From contig JAHJSQ010000074.1 in assembly GCA_018830325.1 (NCBI GenBank), positions 1 through 64,000 of the forward strand: a stretch of DNA of 64,000 nt. The letters run 5' to 3'. The notes below the pieces were generated by a model. That model saw nothing but the letters and a program-made list of their open reading frames with translations, had not been told where the DNA came from and ran no database searches. Source of the stretch: Gammaproteobacteria bacterium (GTDB lineage Bacteria; Pseudomonadota; Gammaproteobacteria; Methylococcales; Methylomonadaceae). Each line of letters begins with the position of its first letter. Positions within the stretch are counted from its first letter, which is position 1. The position numbers and the translations under genes were made by a program. Below are positions 29,101 to 36,793 of this stretch, piece by piece.

Positions 29101-29332
29101 GTTGATAAGCGGCTTCCGGTACATCGGGATTCGATGTCCGTAGCGCCTGTAACAGATAGCGCTCCAGAATCACTTCGGATTTATTCAGCCGCCCCAGCAA
29201 ACCGTCGCTACGGTCGGCCTGAGTTGCCAGCGACTCATTTTGCCAGGCCGTAACCACCGTCCAGCCTAGATCCTCCAGCGCCTCTTGTGTCGCGGTCTCA
29301 ATCAGGCCGTCTTCCGAATATTCGTAGCTCAT
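26123..29332 (-). CDS. hsdR: Type I restriction endonuclease subunit R
   Basis: Motor and nuclease subunit of a type I restriction-modification system; with HsdM and HsdS it translocates and cuts unmodified DNA. The N-terminal PD-(D/E)xK nuclease is visible as RPDVVGFVNGIPLVFFELK (about 135-165). Helicase motif I TQGSGKS is near residue 300, motif II DEAHRTQ near 400, motif III TGTP, and motif VI QTITRANRVYDD follows. Length 1069 residues is normal. The C-terminal 300 residues are helical and acidic, as expected for contacts with the methylase core. It is separated from hsdS by a COG2865-like gene and 670 bp of repeats, so it probably has its own promoter. Confidence 0.95.
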   Translation of the reverse strand: MSYEYSEDGLIETATQEALEDLGWTVVTAWQNESLATQADRSDGLLGRLNKSEVILERYLLQALRTSNPDVPEAAYQQAVNVLKESAADKHPAAINKDKHDLLVKGVPISYQDEKGVLQKKCLKVFDFDDPANNHFLAVRQFEVVGKLYNRRPDVVGFVNGIPLVFFELKAHHTDLRHAFDNNLSDYKDTIPEILHCNAFIILSNGADSRVGTLTSPYKFFMEWKRIEEEDEGVVSLDTLLRGTCAPHRLLDLFENFLLFDGEGSEVTKIMAKNHQFIGVNKVIARSAHIEALKGKLGVFWHTQGSGKSYSMVFLCQKILRKLGGSYTFLLVVDRTELENQLYDTFSSVGAVTEDNVRAKSRDHLRELLTENHRYVFTLIHKFSIDPKKETDYPLITDRPNIIVISDEAHRTQGGAFAGNMRFKGIPNASYLGFTGTPIIKNELELTRNIFGEYVSVYDFKRAIVDGATLPLRYLNRGEKLGIENPDLDERMSDIIDDAELNDDQRRKLEREFKRDYPILTSERRLDTIARDLVWHFNDRGYQGKAMFVALDKPTAVRMHDLVMKYWPEYVAELKQRIADADDQQEELKLKHHLKRVEATEVCVVVSPEQNEVRKFAKLGLDIEPHRKKMVERDLETEFKDDENPFRLVIVCAMWITGFDVPSVSTVYLDKPIKGHTLMQTITRANRVYDDEKENGLIVDYGNVYKQLEKAYSVYGEGGARGKRKNGDEENDSGRPLEKLVAMADELADAILTVRQFLQNVAFDLDKLLLAETAMERLSQLKQATNAVCLNATMRSRFEVAARDVFRKYKALYPEPEVKPFVQAFNAIEAIYEQLNQKTKLADISDVIRRLQQEVDISVNVRDNEIRDNDFVDLSRLDFDKLRAAFAKSKQKNAVVFDLQAAIQKKLEQMVQQNPLRLEFYEKYKAIIAEYNQGKDIQSVQKAFDDLNDFMQNGLMPETERAMREGLDEETLAIFDLLKKPELTRVEEQKVKEVAKTTLATLKAEKLKIERWRESTQVAAQVKTLIDHSLQWLPQETYPDEEVDMKSLLVYQHIYANYQGAGESRYGHF

Positions 29333-29493
29333 TGCAGAAAATAGTTATCCCTTTAAAAAATACAAGATTAGCTAAGTTTTTTGAGTCTTGGTCAATTATG
29401 TTAAGCGATGAGTTTTAAGTCTATTACGCCGCCTTGACTTCCAAATTTATCAGATAAATAGCAAGTATCTGATTTTTAATAACTATTGCTGAA

Positions 29494-29960
29494 TTTCCGA
29501 ATTACAGTTAAATTAAAATGTAGTAGTAGATGTAATTATTCACACCCCCTATCGTTCCCACGCTCCGGCGTGGGAATGAAAACCGAGACGCTCTAGCGTC
29601 TCGTACCGCTGGAGCGGTACTCAGGCGTTCCCACGCAGAGCGTGGGAACGATAATTTCCGGGGGACTGAATAGTTACTAGTAGATAGCAGCAACTACTTC
29701 ATTATCTGAGCTACTATCTTTGGCAGATAAATAATAAGCTATTGTTTTTTCTGTACTATCAAAAATTTTCCGAATTACAGTTAAATAAGAATCCAGTAGT
29801 AGCAACCAACAACTTCATCATTTAAGCTCCTATCTTTAACAAATAAAAACAAGACATCGATTTTTATCTACTATCATACATTTTCCGAATTACAGTTAAA
29901 TAACAAATCATTGATATTTAACCATTATTAGAAATTTTCCGAATTACAGTTAAATAAGAA
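29494..29960. repeat. Tandem AT-rich repeats upstream of hsdR
   Basis: CCGAATTACAGTTAAAT occurs four times (starting 29497, 29770, 29885, 29939). Removing the 146-bp insertion and its 8-bp duplication at 29532-29685 leaves spacings of about 119, 115 and 54 bp. So this was a tandem array of a unit of about 115 bp plus a half unit. The units share AGTAGTAG, ACTTCAT and CTATCTTT motifs. It fills the 670-bp gap between hsdR and the COG2865-like gene. Function unknown. Confidence 0.75.
29532..29677. mobile_element. 146-bp MITE with 8-bp target duplication
   Basis: Ends are GTAATTATTCACACCCCC (29532-29549) and GGGGGACTGAATAGTTAC (29660-29677), inverted with 15 of 18 matches. TAGTAGAT is duplicated on both sides (29524-29531 and 29678-29685). 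The interior is a set of hairpins (CGTTCCCACGCTCCGGCGTGGG, GAGACGCTCTAGCGTCTC, CCGCTGGAGCGG). It interrupts the first unit of the tandem array. No coding capacity, so it needs a transposase from elsewhere. Confidence 0.8.
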
Positions 29961-30002
29961 CGCGACATTAGTAGCTACTTTGTCTGCTGTAGCCGTTAAA
30001 CC

Positions 30003-31463
30003 TCAAACCCAATACGGCAAGTACACCGCAAATTTTTTCGAGCTTTCCGGATCTTTAATCTTTATCTTGCCTGCATTCACAGCTTCCTTGATAAGCAAAG
30101 AAATCTGCGGACTTTGCTTATCATGCATACCAAAACGCTTTCTTAACGAGGTATTGTTCATTCCGCCTGCCCCGTAGTATTGAATGATGCTGTGCTGATA
30201 ACAAGCCTCGATCCGTTCTTCCCTTGTCATTTCAGCAAAAGTCTTAGGGCTGTACATGATGACTTTAAAAGAACTGTCGGTTTCTTCCACCTTCAACGGT
30301 GGCAAGCCGAATAACTCAATCGCGGTAATGGCCTTCTCAAAACCAGAACCGCGTTCCTCGCAAATATTAAAACGTCTGAATGCAGCGGCCAATACTTCGT
30401 TGCGCGATTCCGGCGTTGCCCGGATCAAGCGATCGATTTTCTTACCCGGTAACAGCTTACCAGGACTGGATATTTCGATTCGATCCGAAAAAACCTCAAT
30501 CATTGGCCCACTGCCACGAATCGTAAAATCTTGATGGATCAGCGCATTGGCGATCAACTCGCGCAACGCGATTTCCGGATAAATCGACGCATCGGTTCGC
30601 AACGCATGTCTAATCACCTCGCTGCCCGGTAAAATGCCTTTCAAAAACTGAATCAACTCTTCAAAACCAATGGCATAGCCCTTATTATCCGGAAACTCCT
30701 TACTGCCCTGGGTTTTGGTTTTGCCTTCATACTGAATCACCCGCACCGCCTTACGCGCCAAACCATCAAATTGCGATAAGTTTTGCGCAGCCGCCAATGC
30801 ACCGAAGTTGGTAATGTAAAAGCCCTTGCCGTCCACATCTTCGATCATCTTTTCCTGTTGCAGCCAGTAGATGATTTCCTCTTCATTGCTCGGTGTCGGC
30901 TTTTTCAACAAAGCATGAATCCCGGCAATGTCCAGCAAAGTCATCACTTCTGTAGCGTTCTTCAGGGTCGAAGCGTGTAATTCTTCAAAAACCGGGGTTT
31001 TGCTGTTCAACAGCAAAGCCGCCACATCCAAACGCGACGCCGGGCGAGTAGTTCCGCCGCTTCGAATAAAACTGTCCTCGATGCTCTTATGGAACAGGTG
31101 GACTGGCTTAACCGCGCTTTCCTTGATATATACAAACAACAACGGGCAGCCATCGAACAGTTCCATCGAATGATCCATGCTCACCAACGGCTCCACGCCG
31201 GCACGGCAAAGGTTTGCCAGTTGTTCGACAATTTTGTCGGCAACCTTCTTATCTACACCGGCCGGGGTGCCGGTTTTATCTTCAATACCAAATATTAGAA
31301 ATCCGCCGCCCGGTAGATTGGCGAAGGCGCATAAGTGCTGGCACAGCTTGTCTTTTTTCGGCGATAGGTTGGATTTCCAGTCCAGTTCGTTCAATTCTTG
31401 CGGCACAGGCGACAGGCTGCTTTGCAGGTATGCGATGGCTTTGCTGATCCAGGGTTTTATCAT
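30003..31463 (-). CDS. AlbA_2/Schlafen-like ATP-binding protein (COG2865-like)
   Basis: A 486-residue soluble protein. The N-terminal domain (about 25-150) fits the AlbA_2 DNA-binding/Schlafen-like fold: FANLPGGGFLIFGIEDKTGTPAGVD and DSFIRSGGTTRPAS. The middle (about 300-400) has RELIANALIHQDF and the IEISSPGKLLPG stretch of the COG2865 'predicted regulator / ATP-dependent helicase-like' family. A helix-turn-helix-like C-terminus follows. Such genes often travel with type I restriction systems; their role is not settled. It lies 52 bp downstream of hsdS on the same strand, so it is probably in the hsdM-hsdS transcript. Confidence 0.82.
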   Translation of the reverse strand: MIKPWISKAIAYLQSSLSPVPQELNELDWKSNLSPKKDKLCQHLCAFANLPGGGFLIFGIEDKTGTPAGVDKKVADKIVEQLANLCRAGVEPLVSMDHSMELFDGCPLLFVYIKESAVKPVHLFHKSIEDSFIRSGGTTRPASRLDVAALLLNSKTPVFEELHASTLKNATEVMTLLDIAGIHALLKKPTPSNEEEIIYWLQQEKMIEDVDGKGFYITNFGALAAAQNLSQFDGLARKAVRVIQYEGKTKTQGSKEFPDNKGYAIGFEELIQFLKGILPGSEVIRHALRTDASIYPEIALRELIANALIHQDFTIRGSGPMIEVFSDRIEISSPGKLLPGKKIDRLIRATPESRNEVLAAAFRRFNICEERGSGFEKAITAIELFGLPPLKVEETDSSFKVIMYSPKTFAEMTREERIEACYQHSIIQYYGAGGMNNTSLRKRFGMHDKQSPQISLLIKEAVNAGKIKIKDPESSKKFAVYLPYWV

Positions 31464-31515
31464 CGAGGCATCAATCCCGGGACGTTAAACATGACTAGAT
31501 TCAAATAGAGAAGGC

Positions 31516-32823
31516 TCATGCGGCTTGCGGCTCTTGTGTCAGATTTGATGACAATTCACCTAATGGCTCAGGCAAATCCAACTGCTCGACATCGATCATG
31601 CCGGTCATCAGACGCGGCAGCAGGATGTCTCGGGCTTCTTTGAGGAGCCGGTTTTGCAAGTACAAATTTTCAATTGCCTTATCAATTGCTGCTGCAAATT
31701 GATTAAATTCTGTTTCAGTTCGTCTATCCGGCTTTAATAACTCAATGCGTAACATATCTTCTTTAGTCACTGAGGCAAAAATAGCGCCTCCACCCAACAT
31801 ATCCTCTTGAAAAAAAACTTTCTTTAGCTGGTAAAAAAGAAAAGACTGGGAACCGTTTTTATGCCTAATAGCAGATAAACCACGACCCAAAATAATGTCT
31901 TCAATTGCTAGATTTAAACGACCGACCGGGGCTCTAACACTAAAAAGAATATCATTAGCCTTAGCTATTCTTGAACCATCGGTGCTCCAGCAAGTATTTT
32001 CTGGAAACCGATAACCATAGTCTTTTACGCCTTGATGAAAAGGCAAGCCCTCTTTTTCGAAGTTGTAGAATTCGGATTTAGGGCTTTGTCCCATGACAAG
32101 AGTGCAACATTTTCCAAGCGTTGATTTTTCCCATCCCTCCGGTAACCCCGTCACCGAATCTACCGGTGTGGTTTCGTGGCCGGGGAATTTCAGGCGCACA
32201 AACCATTCTTCGTAGGTAATTTGCGCCATTTCTTCCAGCAGCTTGATGCGTTTTAAGTTGTTTTCAATCAGGTCGTCGTAGGCGGACAGAATGACGGCAA
32301 TTTTTTGCTGAACCTCATATGGAGGCAGAATTACAGGGAGCTTATAAAGAATAGCACTACTTAGATTTAACATAGTAGCGCCTACAGCATTGCTTTCCAG
32401 CCAATCGATCATATAACTGGTTCGCAAATAATATTTAAAGAAACTAGGAAAAATTACATTTGGAGGGGTAATTTTCAAACAGCCAGTCCCGCAAATAAAT
32501 CCTGCTTCCTTCTCTGAAATTAAAACATTTTTACTAACTTCACCTCGCCTTGGAAGTAACAAGTCACCGACATTCAATTTATGCCTTACAAGCCTTTGTA
32601 CATTATCATCAGAAATTCGAGCCACCGATTCTAAATTTATCTGATAATTAACAATATCTTTTGGCATCAAGACAGGAGTTCCTTTATCAACATAATCGTG
32701 CTGATGAAGCTGGGAACCAAAAGGACCTGTTTGTATGATTCCCCCATATTCCTCACAAAGTTCACCTAGAGTATGTTTGTTCCAAACACAGGTTTGTGAC
32801 TTTAAAAGCTGTTGTCGAATCAT
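31516..32823 (-). CDS. hsdS: Type I restriction system specificity subunit S
   Basis: Provides the DNA-recognition domains of the type I complex, 435 residues. Two target-recognition domains (about 15-160 and 230-390) are each followed by a helical spacer: AYDDLIENNLKRIKLLEEMAQITYEEWFVRL in the middle and IDKAIENLYLQNRLLKEARDILLPRLMTG at the C-terminus. The two half-repeats imply a split bipartite target sequence, not predictable here. The start at 32823 overlaps the hsdM stop in an ATGA; an in-frame extension to 32880 would lie inside hsdM. Confidence 0.93.
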   Translation of the reverse strand: MIRQQLLKSQTCVWNKHTLGELCEEYGGIIQTGPFGSQLHQHDYVDKGTPVLMPKDIVNYQINLESVARISDDNVQRLVRHKLNVGDLLLPRRGEVSKNVLISEKEAGFICGTGCLKITPPNVIFPSFFKYYLRTSYMIDWLESNAVGATMLNLSSAILYKLPVILPPYEVQQKIAVILSAYDDLIENNLKRIKLLEEMAQITYEEWFVRLKFPGHETTPVDSVTGLPEGWEKSTLGKCCTLVMGQSPKSEFYNFEKEGLPFHQGVKDYGYRFPENTCWSTDGSRIAKANDILFSVRAPVGRLNLAIEDIILGRGLSAIRHKNGSQSFLFYQLKKVFFQEDMLGGGAIFASVTKEDMLRIELLKPDRRTETEFNQFAAAIDKAIENLYLQNRLLKEARDILLPRLMTGMIDVEQLDLPEPLGELSSNLTQEPQAA

Positions 32824-34811
32824 AGCTTCAGAGTTGTAATATTTTGTATCATCTTGTTTGCTTGTGTATTCAGCAAACAAAGTTCTGAATTTATTTCATT
32901 AACCCTCGTTTGATAATCAAACTCCTTATCCACCTGTATGCTGTATCCCACATACCGCCCCGGCGTTAGGCTGTAATCGTTTTCCTCGACTTCGGCCAAA
33001 TCGACGATCTTACACAAGCCTTCGACATCGGCGTAACGGCCGTCGGGAAAGTATTGGGTCAAATGATGCCAGTCTTTCAAGGCTTGCTTGTAATCGTGCA
33101 ACGGTTCGCCGACCTGGCTTTTGCAATACTGGATTTGATAGGCGTTGATCGCGGCGTTCAATTCGCGCAGCAGTTTGCCTTGCTCATCCAATCGTTTTTT
33201 GCCGGCGCTGTCTTTTTTATCCAGCGCTTTTTTGGCCGTATCCAGTTGGGTTTTATAGCTTTCCAGCAAAGCCGCCAGCCGTGGCGCAGGGTTTTCAAAG
33301 GTTTGCAATAGGGCATGGCAAGTGGCGTAATCGGCATCCTTAGCCAGGATGATGCATTGCGCCAATTCAAGCTGTGCGGCCTTAAAGTTCAACGCAGTGT
33401 TGTTAAACATGGCGCCGGCACACTGTTGCCGTAACTCGTTGACGGCCTCTATCAGATTAGCGGCTTGTTCAATCGCCTGGGCTTGCAATTGTATGACCGC
33501 GTTGCTTATGGCATCTGAATCGCCGCGATAGGCGTTCATGATCGCGGCAAAGGTCAGCAACTGGCCGGGTGAATAGTCGTTGATCGTGGTCGTGACTTTG
33601 CGGAAGGTGTTGCGCGCATCGATCATCAGGATTTTGTCGCGGTTTTCTTCGCGTTTGCCGCGATCCAGAAACCAGACATGACAAGGCAGCGAGCGGGTGT
33701 AGAAAAAATTATTACCCACCGAAACGATGCAATCCACCGCGCCGGTTGCTATCAGTCTTTGGCGGATGGCTTTTTCGGTGTTGCCGGCGTCGGTGGCCGA
33801 GCTGGCCATGACGAAGCCGGCGCGGCCCGTGGCGTTTAGATAGTGGTAAAAATACTGTATCCACAGATAGTTGCCGTTGTCGGCTTTTGGGATGCCGACC
33901 TCTTTAAACAGGCGAGGGTCGGTCTTGACGTAGTCCTTGTCTTTATCGACCTTGTTGACGTTGAACGGCGGATTGGCCATCACGAAGTCGCATTGGCCGA
34001 TCAGGTCGTGCGGGTCGGAGTAAAAGCTGTTGCTTTCGATGACCTTGCCTTCGATACCGTGGATCGCCAAGTTCATCTTTGCCAATTTGGCATTGTTGGA
34101 CTTTAACTCGGTACCGTAGCATTTGATGGTTTCGTTGACGCTTTTGCCGCCGTGCTCTTCGATAAAGTGGCCGGTTTGCACGAACATGCCGCCGGAACCG
34201 CAGGCCGGATCGTGAATGATGCCGTGGTCGGGTTGAATCAGGTTGACGATCAATTGCACCAACGAGGGTGGGGTAAAGAATTCGCCGCCTTCCTGAGCGC
34301 CGGCCCCGCTCATCGAGAACTTCATCAAAAAATATTCGTAGATACGGCCGAATACGTCCCCGCTAAGGTTTTTGACCGAATCCTTGTTGAATACCCGAAT
34401 GAGTTCGCGCAGTAAATCCGGGTCCAGCTCCTGATAATTTTTCGGCAAAATGCCGGCCAGATCGGGGTATTCCTCCTCGATCAGCCGCATCGCGGTATTC
34501 AAGGCTTCGCAAATGCCGACGCCTTCGGGCAGATTGGCGAGATAGTCGTATTGCGATTGTTCGGGAACCAGCATGGCTCCCGCCGCCAAGAAGTGTTCTT
34601 TGGTTGGCTTGAGTTTGCCGCGCGGAGTTTCCGGCATGGCGGCTTCAATGGCAACCTTGGCTTGCTCGTAGCGGTTTTGCGCATAGCGCAGCAAGATCAA
34701 ACCTAGCACCGGGTCTTTGTATTCCGCCGCCGTCAGTTTGGAATTGGCCCGCAGATTGTCGGCGCTGGCCCAGAGTTCGGTTTCGAGTTGTTTGATTTGT
34801 TGCTGATTCAT
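32820..34811 (-). CDS. hsdM: Type I restriction system adenine methylase subunit M
   Basis: N6-adenine methyltransferase that protects host DNA and forms the M2S core. An N-terminal helical domain (about 1-150) is followed by the methylase fold with the SAM site DPACGSGGMFVQT (about 202) and catalytic NPPF in CDFVMANPPFNVNK (about 280). About 180 C-terminal residues form a long helical insertion with coiled-coil character (LDTAKKALDKKDSAGKKRLDEQGKLLRELN), so 663 residues is longer than the E. coli protein but usual for this subgroup. First gene of hsdM-hsdS. Confidence 0.95.
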   Translation of the reverse strand: MNQQQIKQLETELWASADNLRANSKLTAAEYKDPVLGLILLRYAQNRYEQAKVAIEAAMPETPRGKLKPTKEHFLAAGAMLVPEQSQYDYLANLPEGVGICEALNTAMRLIEEEYPDLAGILPKNYQELDPDLLRELIRVFNKDSVKNLSGDVFGRIYEYFLMKFSMSGAGAQEGGEFFTPPSLVQLIVNLIQPDHGIIHDPACGSGGMFVQTGHFIEEHGGKSVNETIKCYGTELKSNNAKLAKMNLAIHGIEGKVIESNSFYSDPHDLIGQCDFVMANPPFNVNKVDKDKDYVKTDPRLFKEVGIPKADNGNYLWIQYFYHYLNATGRAGFVMASSATDAGNTEKAIRQRLIATGAVDCIVSVGNNFFYTRSLPCHVWFLDRGKREENRDKILMIDARNTFRKVTTTINDYSPGQLLTFAAIMNAYRGDSDAISNAVIQLQAQAIEQAANLIEAVNELRQQCAGAMFNNTALNFKAAQLELAQCIILAKDADYATCHALLQTFENPAPRLAALLESYKTQLDTAKKALDKKDSAGKKRLDEQGKLLRELNAAINAYQIQYCKSQVGEPLHDYKQALKDWHHLTQYFPDGRYADVEGLCKIVDLAEVEENDYSLTPGRYVGYSIQVDKEFDYQTRVNEINSELCLLNTQANKMIQNITTLKL

Positions 34812-34994
34812 CGAGTTGTCGGCGAACTTCCGTTATTTTTTTGGCGTCGGGAATGCGGCATGAGCCGCTGGACCCACGGTTGGGGCCTAATTAATACGAA
34901 TTATCCTATCATGGACGTTTCGATTTGTTTAATCCCAGCCGGCCATTTTCCCAGTCCGGGCTTCATCATAGAACGATCAAGATCGCCGGTTACG

Positions 34995-35317
34995 CTAATT
35001 TTGACGCTCAGGCTCCCGGTCTTCGCATTGCTGTCGTAAATCCGATTGATATGGTCGATCAGCATTGTTCAGCGCAGAGTATTGGTATACGTCCACTGTG
35101 AAAGGAAGAAAAAGGTCGTCGATCCGATCTTCTAGTGGCATCAAATCAGCGAAGTCGAGCAATCGGTCTTTGATCGTCAAATCAATATCGAAACCTCTTT
35201 CGTAGTTGCCTTGGCGCACGATGTGTAAACGATCACTGAATCGATGGCAGGATGTTGATTGAAAACGCCGTTGAGTTTATCGAGCGTAGCTTGGCTTAAG
35301 CCCAAGCTAGCGGCTAT
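34995..35317 (-). pseudogene. MNT-type nucleotidyltransferase remnant
   Basis: Three frames together give one MNT (HI0073-like) protein: SLGLSQATLDKLNGVFNQHP and IDSVIVYTSCAKG in one frame, GNYERGFDIDLTIKDRLLDF...LPFTVDVYQYSALNNAD in the next, and LIDHINRIYDSNAKT in the third. The GS-x-G-N-x-x-G-x-DID core has degenerated (GSRAKG to TSCAKG; SDIDL to FDIDL). At least two single-base shifts and no start codon. Nucleotidyltransferases of this type pair with HEPN toxins as antitoxins that modify them; the adjacent gene is that partner, also broken. Confidence 0.75.
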
Positions 35318-35587
35318 TTACCCATTCATACGAGATAGTTTTGCATTTCTGCCTGCAGGTTTTAGAACAACGGGAAATAATCGTCGATGATTGCCTTGGT
35401 CTTCGAGAAAATCCTTGGGTACGTTCCAGGCCAATTCGTGCGTGAATTCGAAAGTTTGTATGACGCCTTGTTTTTCAAGCTTCGATAATGGTCTTTGCCG
35501 ACTAAGTTCGACGGCCTCTTTCAGTTGAGACAAGGCTTTTCTATAGCTGACAAACCATTGTTGCCAGCGCACGTCGGGATTATTCAA
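35318..35587 (-). pseudogene. HEPN (HI0074-like) toxin remnant
   Basis: The N-terminal half is intact and characteristic of the nucleotidyltransferase-substrate-binding HEPN family (RWQQWFVSYRKALSQLKEAVE, LEKQGVIQTFEFTHELAWNV, KDFLEDQGN). After GN the reading frame leaves the family. A different frame then gives IIDDYFPLF followed by a stop and NLQAEMQNYL, which fits the family C-terminus. This suggests an internal deletion with a frameshift that removed the central part carrying the R-x4-6-H RNase motif. It precedes the MNT remnant on the same strand. Confidence 0.75.
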
Positions 35588-35692
35588 AGTTAAGCCGTTG
35601 GTCGTTTAAATTTGAGTATTGTGATTTGATCGAGTCGGCTGAATGTTTAAAGTCTTTGAAAGCATTCCGGCAGAGGAGGGGGCCATTAGCCT

Positions 35693-35869
35693 CATAAGCG
35701 CCAACTTAACGAAGGAACGCGTCATTCCGCCAGGGATTGGCGGAATCTAGGGCCACGGATGGCAATGCGTAGCACTACATCCATATAATCTGGATGTCGA
35801 CAACCCATACCGATCTGACGAATAAAGCCATAAACGCGCCATAGAAAAGGCACTAAGTTGGCGCTTATG
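35693..35869. mobile_element. Element bounded by perfect 16-bp inverted repeats
   Basis: CATAAGCGCCAACTTA (35693-35708) and its exact complement (35854-35869) enclose 145 bp without coding capacity, with runs of G before and C after (GGGGG; CCCCCC). It looks like the two ends of a deleted insertion sequence or a MITE. It fills most of the gap between the HEPN remnant and the next gene. The parent transposase is not in the window. Confidence 0.6.
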
Positions 35870-35899
35870 CCTGTCCCCCCTCCCCCCCTCGCTCTCTCT

Positions 35900-36215
35900 A
35901 TTCCGGCACCGAAATTTGACTAGCAAAGGGAATCGCTAATTCGTATAATCTTAAACATGATTATTGTCGAACACACTGTATCTCATCGCAATGGTGCGCA
36001 GGTCATGGTGGCCGGTTTGAAGCTTGCCCAGCTCGGCTACCGCCGTGGCGCGAGGATTGTCTTACGCGACCCTACCGGTTATGTCGAACATACATCCTGG
36101 GAATTTGTTGTTGCCAATGACGAGCATGCAACACTTGTTTGTCGAGATCCTCTCCCTCCAGACTGGATTGTAAAAGGTGTTCGTGTTTCTATAGAGATCG
36201 AGGAGCCGTTAGGTA
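35900..36215. repeat. Left arm of a 310-bp inverted repeat (shared promoter and N-module)
   Basis: Closely matches, in inverted orientation, 38384-38691. Both arms include the same upstream stretch (CGAAATTTGACTAGCAAAGG), a TATAAT box 8 bp before the ATG, and the first 86 codons. Outside the arms the sequences differ completely. Confidence 0.8.
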
Positions 36216-36595
36216 CGCCAGCGGCTACTGAGACTATCACCGCGCAGAGAGAAAACACTTGTCAACAGGATGTTACAATCACCACATTGCGGGATTGGCG
36301 AGGGCAATTGGTACGGCTACTTAAGCAGCTCGAAGGTGAGGGCAAACAAGACAAGTATCCCCGGGGCGTCGCCGCCCGCATCAATAGTCTTACTATGGCC
36401 GGACGAGTACCTCGCGAGATTGCGGCGCTAATGCGTGTGGTCAGCGAGATGCGAAACGTCTCAGAGTATGGGAAGAAGGAAGTGCTTCCAAAGGCCGAGC
36501 AAGCAGCTGTGGCTGCCGCGTGGCACGCGATTTCCGATTGGGTGGAAGAAAATAACGATAGTCCGAATACACTCGCCAGCCCTGATGTAGAATAA
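35957..36595 (+). CDS. Shared N-module protein with helical C-terminal domain, unknown
   Basis: A 212-residue soluble protein. Residues 1-86 (VSHRNGAQVMVAGLKLAQLGYRRG, LRDPTG, WEFVVANDEHATLVCRDPLPPDW) are nearly identical to the N-terminus of the protein at 37863-38642. Residues 100-200 are a helical domain (RDWRGQLVRLLKQLEGEGK, EIAALMRVVSEMRNVSEYGK) that resembles the DUF4145/HEPN-like helical type only loosely. Function unknown. One conserved module carried on two different C-termini is a pattern seen in effector, toxin or sensor families with exchangeable domains. A TATAAT box lies at 35944-35949. Confidence 0.65.
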   Translation: MIIVEHTVSHRNGAQVMVAGLKLAQLGYRRGARIVLRDPTGYVEHTSWEFVVANDEHATLVCRDPLPPDWIVKGVRVSIEIEEPLGTPAATETITAQRENTCQQDVTITTLRDWRGQLVRLLKQLEGEGKQDKYPRGVAARINSLTMAGRVPREIAALMRVVSEMRNVSEYGKKEVLPKAEQAAVAAAWHAISDWVEENNDSPNTLASPDVE

Positions 36596-36649
36596 AAAAA
36601 ATAAAGGGCGTTTATTTTACCTATTCACACTTTGCAAAAGGCACGAAAA

Positions 36650-36788
36650 GGGATTAAATTACTTTTCTTATCGCCTACCATTAACTTTAAAAAATAATTC
36701 CAGCTTTTTTTAGACCAAGGGTTGTTTTCATCATATTGTTATATCTTCGATGGATGAGCTAGGTTAACCCACTCATAAGCGCCTAAAC
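36650..36788. repeat. Cassette end repeat R2, copy 1
   Basis: Direct repeat of 37775-37911 (shared CCTACCATTAA, GTTGTTTTCATCATATTG, TATATCTT, GATGAGCTAGG, CCCACTCATAAGC). Read on the minus strand it encodes the last residues GAYEWVNLAHPSKI, the counterpart of AAYEWVALAHQSKI at the end of the gene at 37863. That shows a gene end without its body. Confidence 0.75.
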
Positions 36789-36793
36789 TGGAG

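Noticed and set aside
29494-29960. Possible CRISPR array
   Set aside because: Four direct repeats, but spacing is uneven (273, 115, 54 bp), spacers resemble each other and no cas gene is present.
35922-35949. Standard sigma-70 promoter for the N-module gene
   Set aside because: TTGACT and TATAAT are 22 bp apart, too far for a normal spacer; only the TATAAT box was kept as a hint.
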